The notes under the pieces were generated by a model. The model ran no database searches. It was not told where the DNA came from and saw only the letters and a list, made by a program, of their open reading frames with translations. The translations under genes were made by a program, and so were the position numbers. 64,000 nt of DNA from Pseudomonas fluorescens (GTDB lineage Bacteria; Pseudomonadota; Gammaproteobacteria; Pseudomonadales; Pseudomonadaceae): assembly GCF_902498065.1 (NCBI RefSeq), contig NZ_CABVIR010000003.1, forward strand, positions 434,001 to 498,000. Reading direction: 5' to 3'. How positions within the stretch are numbered: position 1 is the stretch's first letter; each line of letters begins with the position of its first letter. This document shows, piece by piece, positions 18,599-26,331 of this stretch.

Positions 18599-19212
18599 AC
18601 ATGTTTCTGGCTCACGACCTGCTGTGGGGGATGACCCCGGAGCAGTTGCCCGTGGACGCGCCCGCGTGGGTGGTCGAGTCGCTCCATGCGGGACAGCCAG
18701 TGGTGGTTCGGCGTGCGCCAAGTGCGCCGGATGTCATCGCGGTCGGGGTACGTGGTCGGTTGCGTGAGCAGCGCTTTGCGACGGTGATGTCGGTCGATGC
18801 GATTTCCCGTTGCGTCAGGCCGGAAGAACTTTGCCATGTCTCGATTGATCGGGATCTGCCGGCAGTGCGAGCCCTGTGCCAACTGCGGCCGCGGCTCGAT
18901 GGCTGCGGTTGGGTGTGGGGTGTCAGCGGTAGCGTCGGGTTTGAATTGGCCAGCGGTTTCCAGGCATTGCACGAGGGCAGCGATCTCGACTTGATCCTGC
19001 GCACACCGCAACCGTTGGATCGCTTGAAGGCGCAGGCACTGCTGAAGATTCTGGACACGGCTGTGTGCCAGGTGGACATGCAATTGCAGACGCCTTTCGG
19101 CGCCGTCGCCCTGCGTGAATGGGCCGGTTCCGCACGCCGGGTGCTGCTGAAAGATGCCAGTCAAGCCTGTCTGGTGATTGATCCGTGGAACCCGCAGGAG
19201 CAAGCAGCGTGA
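18595..19212 (+). CDS. mdcG: Phosphoribosyl-dephospho-CoA transferase
   Basis: Attaches the prosthetic group made by MdcB to the serine of MdcC. The 205-residue protein is a nucleotidyltransferase-like enzyme with WGVSGSVGFELASG and GSDLDLILRTP (the DLD pair is a likely metal site). The GTG at 18595 overlaps the mdcE stop and has GAGAG seven bases upstream; the ATG at 18601 is an alternative start. Confidence 0.92.
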   Translation: MNMFLAHDLLWGMTPEQLPVDAPAWVVESLHAGQPVVVRRAPSAPDVIAVGVRGRLREQRFATVMSVDAISRCVRPEELCHVSIDRDLPAVRALCQLRPRLDGCGWVWGVSGSVGFELASGFQALHEGSDLDLILRTPQPLDRLKAQALLKILDTAVCQVDMQLQTPFGAVALREWAGSARRVLLKDASQACLVIDPWNPQEQAA

Positions 19213-20120
19213 GCAGTTTGCTGGTGTTCCCAGGGCAAGGCGCGCAGCAGCCGGGCATGCTCCATCGTTTGCCGCGCGAGACGGTGATCGAGGCCAGTGA
19301 AGTGCTCGGCGAAGACGCGTTGTTGCTCGATTCTGCCGAAGCGCTGAAATCGACACGGGCGGTTCAGCTATGCCTGTTGATTGCCGGTGTCGCAGCGTCG
19401 CGTCAGTTATCCATGGCACCGGATTACGTGGCGGGCTTGTCCATCGGCGCCTATCCCGCGGCGGTGGTGGCCGGTGCCTTGAGTTTCAGCGATGCGCTGC
19501 ATCTGGTCAGCCTGCGCGGTGAGCTGATGCAGCAGGCTTACCCAGACGGTTATGGCATGACGGCGATCATCGGCCTCGATCTGGCGACAGTGGAAGCGTT
19601 GCTGGCGCAGGTTCACAGCGTCGACTCACCGGTTTATCTGGCCAATATCAACGCCGATAACCAGGTGGTGATTGCCGGCAGCGATGAAGCAATGAACGCA
19701 GTGGCGGTGTTGGCGAAGCGTCGCGGTGCCGGTTTGGCAAAACGCTTGGCCGTCAGTGTGCCGTCGCACTGTCCGCTGCTGGATGCACCAGCGAAAACCC
19801 TGGCCGAAGCCTTCGCCAGGGTGCTGCTGAAATCGCCGACGTTAGGCTATCTCAGCGGCAGTCGCGCCCGGCCCATCATCAACATCGAAGCCTTGCGCGA
19901 AGACCTGGCTTACAACATGTGCCGCATCGTCGATTGGCGCGGCACGGTACAAAGCGCCTACGAGCGCGGCGTACGGCTACAGATCGAACTGCCGCCCGGT
20001 GCGGTGCTGACCGGGCTGGCGCGCCGGGTGTTCGAGCAAGGCACCGTGATTGCGTTCGACGGGGCGCGGCTCGACACCTTGCAGGCGCTGTTGCGTGAGG
20101 AGGGAAGCCGCCAACCCTAG
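19209..20120 (+). CDS. mdcH: Malonyl-CoA:ACP transacylase of malonate decarboxylase
   Basis: Loads the first malonyl group onto MdcC to prime the decarboxylase. The 303-residue protein shows FabD-like features: VFPGQGAQQPGML at the N-terminus and the nucleophile motif AGLSIGAYPAAV (GxSxG), with the catalytic histidine probably in VPSHCPLLD. The GTG start overlaps the mdcG stop. Confidence 0.92.
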   Translation: MSSLLVFPGQGAQQPGMLHRLPRETVIEASEVLGEDALLLDSAEALKSTRAVQLCLLIAGVAASRQLSMAPDYVAGLSIGAYPAAVVAGALSFSDALHLVSLRGELMQQAYPDGYGMTAIIGLDLATVEALLAQVHSVDSPVYLANINADNQVVIAGSDEAMNAVAVLAKRRGAGLAKRLAVSVPSHCPLLDAPAKTLAEAFARVLLKSPTLGYLSGSRARPIINIEALREDLAYNMCRIVDWRGTVQSAYERGVRLQIELPPGAVLTGLARRVFEQGTVIAFDGARLDTLQALLREEGSRQP

Positions 20121-20184
20121 ACCACCGACTCAAGCCTTCGAAAACAAAAACAACATTCGACGATGCACTTTGAGGACTACAACA

Positions 20185-20601
20185 ATGATTATTTACGGTG
20201 TGGCGCTGTTGGCGATCTGTACGCTGGCAGGGGTGATCATGGGTGACATGCTTGGCGTGTTGCTGGGTGTGAAATCAAACGTCGGCGGTGTCGGGATCGC
20301 GATGATCCTGTTGATCTGCGCGCGGTTGTGGATGCAAAAGCGCGGCGGCATGACCAAGGATTGCGAAATGGGTGTCGGCTTCTGGGGCGCGATGTACATT
20401 CCGGTGGTGGTGGCGATGGCGGCACAGCAGAACGTCGTGACCGCGTTGCACGGCGGCCCGGTGGCGGTACTCGCCGCGATCGGTTCGGTGGTGCTTTGCG
20501 GCTGCACCATTGCCTTGATCAGCCGGACCCACAAAGGCGAACCGTTGCCCGATGAACCCGAGGAAACAATCCCCGTTGGCACACCCGTAGGAGGTCGCTG
20601 A
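20185..20601 (+). CDS. mdcL: Malonate transporter subunit MadL/MdcL
   Basis: Small membrane subunit of the two-component MadLM-type malonate:cation symporter. The 138-residue protein has about four hydrophobic helices (VALLAICTLAGVIMGDMLGV, GIAMILLICARLW, GAMYIPVVVAMAA, AVLAAIGSVVLCGCTIALI). It follows mdcH by 64 bp and is one base from mdcM. Pseudomonads use LM subunits where Klebsiella has MdcF. Confidence 0.92.
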   Translation: MIIYGVALLAICTLAGVIMGDMLGVLLGVKSNVGGVGIAMILLICARLWMQKRGGMTKDCEMGVGFWGAMYIPVVVAMAAQQNVVTALHGGPVAVLAAIGSVVLCGCTIALISRTHKGEPLPDEPEETIPVGTPVGGR

Positions 20602-20602
20602 T

Positions 20603-21367
20603 ATGTGGGCTCTCATCGAGAAAGGTCTGGAACATAACGGTCTGGTCACGGCGTTCGCGTTTGTCGGCGTGATCATGTGGGTGTCGGTGGTGTTGTCTAA
20701 ACGCCTGACGTTCGGGCGGATTCATGGCTCGGCGATTGCCATCGTCATTGGCCTGGTACTGGCCTGGGTCGGCGGCACCCTGACCGGCGGGCAAAAAGGC
20801 CTGGCGGACCTGACACTGTTCTCGGGGATCGGTTTGATGGGCGGCGCGATGTTGCGCGACTTTGCCATCGTCGCCACGGCCTTCGAAGTGCAGGCCACCG
20901 AAGCGAAGAAGGCCGGGATGATCGGCGTGATCGCGCTGCTGCTGGGCACGATTCTGCCGTTCATTGTCGGGGCGAGCATTGCCTGGGCGTTCGGTTATCG
21001 CGATGCGGTGAGCATGACCACCATCGGTGCGGGCGCGGTGACGTACATCGTCGGGCCGGTCACTGGTGCGGCGATTGGCGCCAGTTCCGATGTGATGGCG
21101 TTGTCGATTGCCACCGGGTTGATCAAGGCCATTCTGGTGATGGTCGGCACACCGATGGCCGCACGCTGGATGGGGCTGGATAACCCGCGTTCGGCGATGG
21201 TGTTTGGTGGGTTGGCCGGCACCGTCAGCGGTGTGACGGCCGGGTTGGCGGCGACGGATCGGCGGTTGGTGCCTTATGGCGCGTTGACCGCGACGTTTCA
21301 TACCGGGCTTGGGTGCCTGCTTGGGCCTTCGTTGCTGTACTTCATTGTTCGCGGGATTGTTGGGTAG
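20603..21367 (+). CDS. mdcM: Malonate transporter subunit MadM/MdcM
   Basis: Larger membrane subunit of the malonate carrier, 254 residues with roughly seven or eight hydrophobic helices. Last gene of the mdc operon. Its final 192 bases (21176-21367) are repeated at 26717-26908 with the same translation but ten synonymous changes and TAG instead of TGA as stop. The island that separates mdcM from mdcR begins directly after the stop codon. Confidence 0.93.
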   Translation: MWALIEKGLEHNGLVTAFAFVGVIMWVSVVLSKRLTFGRIHGSAIAIVIGLVLAWVGGTLTGGQKGLADLTLFSGIGLMGGAMLRDFAIVATAFEVQATEAKKAGMIGVIALLLGTILPFIVGASIAWAFGYRDAVSMTTIGAGAVTYIVGPVTGAAIGASSDVMALSIATGLIKAILVMVGTPMAARWMGLDNPRSAMVFGGLAGTVSGVTAGLAATDRRLVPYGALTATFHTGLGCLLGPSLLYFIVRGIVG

Positions 21368-21389
21368 TTCCGAATTTGTTAATGGATGC

Positions 21390-21434
21390 CTCCACATTTA
21401 CCGGGTTTCATGAGCAGCCCGGTGAAATGTGGAG
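21390..21434. terminator. Stem-loop between convergent mdcM and the island exporter gene
   Basis: Inverted repeat CTCCACATTTACCGGG / CCCGGTGAAATGTGGAG with a 12-base loop and a one-base bulge. It lies between convergent genes and could end transcripts from both sides, but it lacks a T-run, so termination is a guess. Confidence 0.5.
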
Positions 21435-21491
21435 ACGGTTCAGATTGGCGTGACAGAAACTTTATGGGGACGTTGGGATGTTTACTTGATG

Positions 21492-22757
21492 TCATTTGGA
21501 AGTCTTTGTTGTGGCTCGAATAATAATTGTGGCTAGGCAATATGCAATCATGAGTGCGACCAGGCCATAACTTAGACCTTCAATTATCCTTTCAGGCTTA
21601 AAAATTAAGCTGCTCGCCGTGATGATAAGGATGATGGTTGATGTTGTGGCAAGTTCGCTGACAAGAAAAAAAGATACTGCATCGCTATCGTTTGCGTTAT
21701 GGAGAACTTCATTTGATGTTAGTCGGGTAAATATTGTTCCTATCACCACGCCTAATAGACAGAAAAAAGCTAGCGATAAAAAAAACGTAATGTCCTGGTT
21801 GGTCAGTGCCAGCATTAGAGATGTGATGATTGTCGCAATCAAACAGGAGGTTGCGAGTGTGGCGCTGGATTTGCTGATGGTAAAGTTGGATATCACAAGT
21901 CTCCCTAGTACAGTAGATGCCAAAAAGACCATGTAAGCGATCGCTGAGCTTCCTAACCAAGAGAATTGCTGTGCTAAGCCCAAAAGGTCGCTGTGCCGAT
22001 AGAGCAAACCTATTGCATACATAAGTATCAGAGATTCAAATACGTTTCCTGCGACATAGCCAGTTATTTGCACCGGAAATTTGGCGGCAATAGCGAAGTG
22101 CTTAAGATATGCATGCCGGCTTGAATGAATTAAAGTAATTTTTCTGATAATGGTGGGGCGAAGATGAGTGTTTGATATGTATATTTGAGCTGATCTGAGT
22201 AGTAGTAGTGTCGACATTATTGATATTGTGGCATATAAATAAGAGGTGTAATTTATGATAAGTGAGGCTGTCAGTAATAAAGTAAAAGGAGTGCCAATTC
22301 GAATGTATAGTAGATGACTGAATGCTTTTACGTAATCAGCAGTCTTGCCAGTCATTTTTATATGCAAGGCATTGTAAGCAGGCCGGAATGATGTTTTTAG
22401 ACAGCCTGTTCCTGCTGAGTCGCATACGAAAGCGATAAGGATTAAACTCCAGCCGGTGTACCAATACTCAAGCAATGCGGCACAGAATCCCAATGTCAGG
22501 AAAATAGCGCATGCCAACTTGAATATAAAACCATAGATGGTGGTATTGGCGATGCCTAGTCTACAAACAAAGTAGTGCCCAAGGTAAAACTCTACAACCA
22601 AGGAGATGATTAACTGCGTTACAAGCGAGAATTCCAAAGAGAACTGACCTAAATTTGGATTGCTTGCAATTAGGGCGAGTTCGATAATTGTTGCTCCCAT
22701 TGCAACGCCACCATACAAGGCATCTGATCTCGCGATGAGTGTCTGCGCACTTTTCAT
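21492..22757 (-). CDS. Island membrane exporter, probably 12 TM helices (MFS-like)
   Basis: A 421-residue integral membrane protein with about 12 hydrophobic segments spread over the whole length and short polar loops, resembling a major facilitator type carrier. I do not recognise a specific subfamily. Its start overlaps the stop of the upstream partner-protein gene by 4 bases (ATGA), so it belongs to the same operon. In this context the likely job is export of the modified peptide or self-protection. The DNA is AT-rich and codon use differs from neighbouring chromosomal genes. Confidence 0.7.
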   Translation of the reverse strand: MKSAQTLIARSDALYGGVAMGATIIELALIASNPNLGQFSLEFSLVTQLIISLVVEFYLGHYFVCRLGIANTTIYGFIFKLACAIFLTLGFCAALLEYWYTGWSLILIAFVCDSAGTGCLKTSFRPAYNALHIKMTGKTADYVKAFSHLLYIRIGTPFTLLLTASLIINYTSYLYATISIMSTLLLLRSAQIYISNTHLRPTIIRKITLIHSSRHAYLKHFAIAAKFPVQITGYVAGNVFESLILMYAIGLLYRHSDLLGLAQQFSWLGSSAIAYMVFLASTVLGRLVISNFTISKSSATLATSCLIATIITSLMLALTNQDITFFLSLAFFCLLGVVIGTIFTRLTSNEVLHNANDSDAVSFFLVSELATTSTIILIITASSLIFKPERIIEGLSYGLVALMIAYCLATIIIRATTKTSK

Positions 22758-23281
22758 GAGTTGACTCTATAGGTTTTTCCGGGCTCTAAAGTAAGGTTTA
22801 CATATAGGGCTGACGGGGCGTAAGCCCGACCGTAAAACATAAGTGTCGTATATATTGATTCAAGGTCGTAGGGGATTAGTGTTGATTTCTCTAAAGGTTG
22901 CGTTGTGGTGTATGACGCACTTATGTCTCTTCCATTTCTAAAGTCTTCGTAAAGTAATAGTTCGAAATCAATATGTGAGTTCTTAGCGGTATTGTTAAAA
23001 AAAATACCACAGGCTGCGTCATTGAGGTTTTTGTAGTTGCTCCCGGTCGTATCAAATTGCTCAAATACGTTAGTTAAAATATTATCTCCGTAAATTGATT
23101 GTAGGTATCTAATCGTATAAGGCCATCTTCTATTTAAATGCCTGGATATGTCTAGATATCGTCTGACGCATTCAAATGTGAAATGCTTATCGCATGCAGA
23201 GGTTGGGGAAGTGAAAATATTTTTAAATTTATATATTTCAGCGAAAATTAAGCCGATGGCATCAGTTTTTTTTATTATCAT
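22754..23281 (-). CDS. Putative MNIO partner protein (MbnC/TglI/DUF2063-like)
   Basis: A 175-residue soluble protein with a helical N-terminal half (FECVRRYLDISRHLNRRWPYTIRYLQSIYGDNIL, then NLNDAACGIF). The pattern resembles the partner proteins that hold the precursor peptide for DUF692 enzymes. The start lies 20 bases inside the end of the DUF692-like gene, the usual tight pairing of these two proteins. The similarity is by pattern only and is weak; position is the stronger argument. Inferred role: binding the precursor leader and presenting it to the oxygenase. Confidence 0.55.
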   Translation of the reverse strand: MIIKKTDAIGLIFAEIYKFKNIFTSPTSACDKHFTFECVRRYLDISRHLNRRWPYTIRYLQSIYGDNILTNVFEQFDTTGSNYKNLNDAACGIFFNNTAKNSHIDFELLLYEDFRNGRDISASYTTTQPLEKSTLIPYDLESIYTTLMFYGRAYAPSALYVNLTLEPGKTYRVNS

Positions 23282-24125
23282 CTTCTGATATCTCTGCGAG
23301 CGATTTTTTTACGAGGTCAATGTTGCGATGCTCAACTTCAATGGATGAGCCCTCCATTTCCAGCAAAATATTTTCTGTATTATAAGCCTGGGTGACGGTT
23401 GCTCTAAAAGCTTCCATCAGTTCATTATTGAAGGGGTCTGAGTGTTGGTCGAGCCACACGGGAATACCATTCCACATCCAGGATTTTATTCCCGAAATAT
23501 GTAACGTCTTTATGAAGCTCCATATTTCATGTTTGGCGTCAGGTATAGCAAAAGCAAGATCTTTGCTTTTGCTATAGCCCAAGTAGTGTCCAATATCAAA
23601 GGCCATGGAGCAACCAGACTGATTGCATAGCTCTAAATAGAAGTCCCAAAACGGTATGCTTCCGAACTCGCTGTATACGGGAGGGTTCTCTAAAAATATG
23701 GGTAGTTCAAGAAAGTTCTTTACCATATTGGCATTGATTATTGTTGTTTGTAATGTTTCATTGTTTAAGGGTGGATTGGTTTGATGGGCGCCTAGAAAAA
23801 GATTGCCATTTCTCCATATGCCTATGTCTTCTTCGATGTAACTTACCGGGAGAGTATCAATTATTTTTTTTAGATTTGCTAATTCTGCGATGTCGATCAC
23901 TCCAGAGAAGTTTATATCTACTGGGTGTACAGAAATAGTGAAATCAGCAGTTGCGCAAAAATCAATAATTGAGTTCTCCAACCTATCCCAGGGGCGCACG
24001 CCCAAGCTGAAGTGCTTTATCGGTGCGCCACGGTAAACGCTAGTGGTGCTTGTACGTAAACAAATGAATTGTTTTAGCTTATTTATATCGCCACTCACGC
24101 CTAGGCTTATCGAATTGACGTCCAT
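23262..24125 (-). CDS. DUF692/MNIO-like multinuclear iron oxygenase (TIM barrel)
   Basis: A 287-residue TIM-barrel protein. Aligned by eye to MbnB, the metal-ligand positions are H67 (SVHP), E146 (FLENPP), D177 (AFDIGH), H209 (LHISG), D226 and H228 (LDQHSDP) and E256 (LLEME). The usual SDH triad is replaced by E98-E99-D100. MNIO enzymes use two or three irons and O2 to modify Cys, Asp, Asn or Tyr in a precursor peptide. The ATG at 24125 has a better-spaced ribosome site than the GTG at 24134. A sugar isomerase-like TIM barrel is the alternative; the operon with a partner protein, B12-radical SAM and small peptide favours MNIO. Confidence 0.68.
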   Translation of the reverse strand: MDVNSISLGVSGDINKLKQFICLRTSTTSVYRGAPIKHFSLGVRPWDRLENSIIDFCATADFTISVHPVDINFSGVIDIAELANLKKIIDTLPVSYIEEDIGIWRNGNLFLGAHQTNPPLNNETLQTTIINANMVKNFLELPIFLENPPVYSEFGSIPFWDFYLELCNQSGCSMAFDIGHYLGYSKSKDLAFAIPDAKHEIWSFIKTLHISGIKSWMWNGIPVWLDQHSDPFNNELMEAFRATVTQAYNTENILLEMEGSSIEVEHRNIDLVKKSLAEISEDDNKKN

Positions 24126-24149
24126 AAAATTCACCCGCTCGAACGATAA

Positions 24150-25913
24150 TTATGAGGACTTTCCGATTAATTCACCCTTTCTACCGCCAACACCAAGCGT
24201 AAACGTTTCTAAAGCGACTGGTTTTGGCGACTTATTTGGTTCTTTGCCGTGCAAGGTTTTTTTTATGATGGAGGTATAAGTTAGGAACTCTTTTCCTGTA
24301 AATATCACCGTCCGCTCTCCCGTCCGCTGACAGAGTCCCCACAAAATTTTGAATGGCATATGTCTAAGGTAAATATTGAGCAAGGATAGGTGTGCAATTT
24401 CTCCTAGCGAGGTGCTTTGTGAGATTTTTTCTATATTTATAGAAATTGCCTCCTCTAGAGAATTTAGGAGAGGCTTTGCAAAATAATCGATATAGGCGTC
24501 GTAGATTTCTTTCACCTCTTGATTTTCTATTAGCTGTCTGCTGTTAGGTAAGTCGATCAAGTCAAACTTAAAGCCAATTTTTCTTTCAAGATTGTATCTA
24601 ACAGGCGTGCCTGGATATATCATCATGATGTTGAAGTAATGATCAAAAGATTCATGCTCAGTCATTCCGGATTTGAGCAGAAAGCTTAAATTTTCTATGA
24701 TTTCTCTTTTTTGTTGGTCATGATAGAACATGATAAAATCGAGGCCGACGTCAATACCATTGATCTGTAAGGCCCTAATTGCGTCTATATTATCCTTTAC
24801 TGTGACTCTCTTGTTCATATAGTCGAGCTGAGTTTGCGAGCCAGACTCAATACCCATTTCGACCAATCTCAACCCTTGCGCAACCAATTTTGGCAATTCA
24901 GCGCGTAACTTAAGCAGGTATCCTACTGTAGAAGAACTGCTCCATGTAACCTCGCCACCGAACAGCTTGTAGAGTTTTTCAGAGAATTCCAGTACTCTGT
25001 CTTTTCGTACAAAAAAATTAGCATCCATCATGTAAACATGTTCAAAAGAGTATTGTTTGTGAGCCTCTGCAATCCAATTAACAAGAGTGCTCGCATCGAC
25101 GGCACGCCACTTAGGACCATCTTTATCTGCCGCAACGATAGCGCAGAATGAGCATGCTAAAGGGCAACCACGACTACTGGTGAGTGCTATTGATCTTCTT
25201 TTTTTACCATCTCTTCTGTCCGTGAAGTAGAGATTTTGTAAGCGTTCCGAACAATAATCCAATAATGGATTTTCCCACTCGGTTGCGGGTAGTTGTATCT
25301 TCTGTTTATAGGTTTCGTGCGTTTCCCCGGTTGCGGAGATCCAAACTGCATTTGGTATGTCTTGTAAGTGGTTGTCTATAAATACCTGTTTTGGTGTGGG
25401 GTTTTTATTAGTGTTTTTTGTGGGTGAGGAGGGTGGAGCTTCCTTGCGCGATTTATTGAATAAGTTTAGTAGTCTGGTTGTTGAGTGTTCTCCCTCACCA
25501 TAAAGTGCGAGTTCAAAAATACCGTTTGATACACGTAAAAAGTCTTTCGCTGCAAGGCTTATATGTGGGCCGCCGCAGAATAAAACTGTCTCAGGTAGCG
25601 CGCTTTTAATTAACTGCCCCCAAGCAATCGCTGCTTGAACATGGCTGCTGTAAATAGATATTCCTACCAGTGCAGGTTGCCAGTCTATCAAGTCTTTTAG
25701 TTCGTGAGTGTCTGAGGTGTATAAATCTGAATAATCAAATATTTTGCATTTTACATGTGCTACATGTTTTTTTACGTAGGCTGATATGTTCTGCAGCCCC
25801 AGAGGCATTACTTTTTGCGGACCTTCGCCGTATGGTAGCGAAACTAACGCTAACCGAGTAGGATCATAAATGTCACCGTCATTGTTTAGTGAATTCCAGC
25901 ACGCTTCGTTCAT
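24150..25913 (-). CDS. B12-binding domain radical SAM enzyme
   Basis: A 587-residue class B-type radical SAM protein. Residues about 15-155 form a cobalamin-binding Rossmann domain (VGISIYSSHVQAAIAWG, VLFCGGPHISLAAKDF, ALYGEGEHS). The radical SAM core has the [4Fe-4S] motif C250-x3-C254-x2-C257 (CPLACSFC) and later EMGIESGSQTQLDYMNKRV, with a C-terminal helical extension. Such enzymes mostly methylate unactivated carbons or form C-C bonds. The ATG at 25913 follows AAGGAG and lies 35 bases inside the upstream small gene, so they are co-translated. Likely role: modifying the peptide encoded at 26170-26295. Confidence 0.85.
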   Translation of the reverse strand: MNEACWNSLNNDGDIYDPTRLALVSLPYGEGPQKVMPLGLQNISAYVKKHVAHVKCKIFDYSDLYTSDTHELKDLIDWQPALVGISIYSSHVQAAIAWGQLIKSALPETVLFCGGPHISLAAKDFLRVSNGIFELALYGEGEHSTTRLLNLFNKSRKEAPPSSPTKNTNKNPTPKQVFIDNHLQDIPNAVWISATGETHETYKQKIQLPATEWENPLLDYCSERLQNLYFTDRRDGKKRRSIALTSSRGCPLACSFCAIVAADKDGPKWRAVDASTLVNWIAEAHKQYSFEHVYMMDANFFVRKDRVLEFSEKLYKLFGGEVTWSSSSTVGYLLKLRAELPKLVAQGLRLVEMGIESGSQTQLDYMNKRVTVKDNIDAIRALQINGIDVGLDFIMFYHDQQKREIIENLSFLLKSGMTEHESFDHYFNIMMIYPGTPVRYNLERKIGFKFDLIDLPNSRQLIENQEVKEIYDAYIDYFAKPLLNSLEEAISINIEKISQSTSLGEIAHLSLLNIYLRHMPFKILWGLCQRTGERTVIFTGKEFLTYTSIIKKTLHGKEPNKSPKPVALETFTLGVGGRKGELIGKSS

Positions 25914-26112
25914 ACGCACTCCTTGCCTCTTTGGCTTCAGACATATTGAAAAAAGCTGGATGCCGCTCTGTTAGCGCTAAAGATTTTTCATAAGAAGCCA
26001 GTGCTTCAATAAACTTTTTTTTCGGAATTTTCAGGAGGTGTGTGCCGTTGTGAAAAAAACAATGTCCGAGTTCTGTTAAGCATAAAACACCTTTATTAGT
26101 TGTAGCTCTCAT
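25879..26112 (-). CDS. Small protein of the island cluster, function unknown
   Basis: A 77-residue protein between the precursor-like peptide and the radical SAM enzyme. Residues 32-77 are helical and partly TPR-like (KKFIEALASYEKSLALTERHP). The N-terminus holds LTELGHCFFHNGTHLL. There is no signal peptide. Overlap with the next gene argues that it is translated. It could help recognise the precursor, but no recognition-domain motif is visible. The ribosome site is weak (AAAGG, far upstream). Confidence 0.55.
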   Translation of the reverse strand: MRATTNKGVLCLTELGHCFFHNGTHLLKIPKKKFIEALASYEKSLALTERHPAFFNMSEAKEARSAYERSVLEFTKQ

Positions 26113-26138
26113 ATATTGGCAGCCTTTAATTTTAGAGT

Positions 26139-26158
26139 GGGCATCGATAACGATGCCC
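26139..26158 (-). promoter_or_regulatory. Hairpin between precursor gene and modification genes
   Basis: GGGCATCG-ATAA-CGATGCCC is a perfect 8-bp stem with a 4-base loop, 11 bases after the precursor stop codon. No long T-run follows on the minus strand, so it fits a partial terminator or RNA-stabilising hairpin that keeps precursor mRNA above that of the enzymes. Confidence 0.6.
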
Positions 26159-26169
26159 TGTTTGTTTTC

Positions 26170-26295
26170 TCAGAACTCTGGCGCTGTTTTTCCAGCAACC
26201 ATGTCATACGTTCCATCTGGAACAGGAGTCATAACCTCAACATCGGAAGCTAATTCATCTAACTGGTTTTCATCAGAAATTATTTCGTCATTCAT
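26170..26295 (-). CDS. Candidate RiPP precursor peptide, 41 residues
   Basis: A short frame with an excellent ribosome site (AAGGAG, seven bases before ATG). The first 22 residues are acidic and leader-like (E, D and L rich, containing LDELASDVEVM). The last part reads TPVPDGTYDMVAGKTAPEF, with Pro, Gly, one Tyr and two Asp and no Cys. It is the first gene of a minus-strand operon with a B12-radical SAM enzyme and a MNIO-like enzyme, the usual place for a precursor. The cleavage site is unknown; the M22/T23 boundary is only a guess. Confidence 0.7.
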   Translation of the reverse strand: MNDEIISDENQLDELASDVEVMTPVPDGTYDMVAGKTAPEF

Positions 26296-26313
26296 ACCTT
26301 TCTCCTTCTGGAA

Positions 26314-26331
26314 TGTGACAGCTAAGTCACA
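26314..26331. promoter_or_regulatory. Palindrome upstream of the precursor gene
   Basis: TGTGACAGCTAAGTCACA: exact 6-bp arms TGTGAC / GTCACA around a 6-base centre, about 20 bases before the precursor start codon. A repressor site or 5' RNA hairpin is possible. It resembles a CRP/Vfr box but has N8, not N6, between TGTGA and TCACA. Confidence 0.45.

Noticed and set aside
21619..21936. 105-codon plus-strand frame inside the island exporter gene
   Set aside because: The minus-strand frame encodes a continuous 12-helix membrane protein coupled to its neighbour; the plus frame has no features of its own.
26314..26331. CRP/Vfr binding site upstream of the precursor gene
   Set aside because: The half-sites TGTGA and TCACA are eight bases apart instead of six, so it is kept only as an unassigned palindrome.
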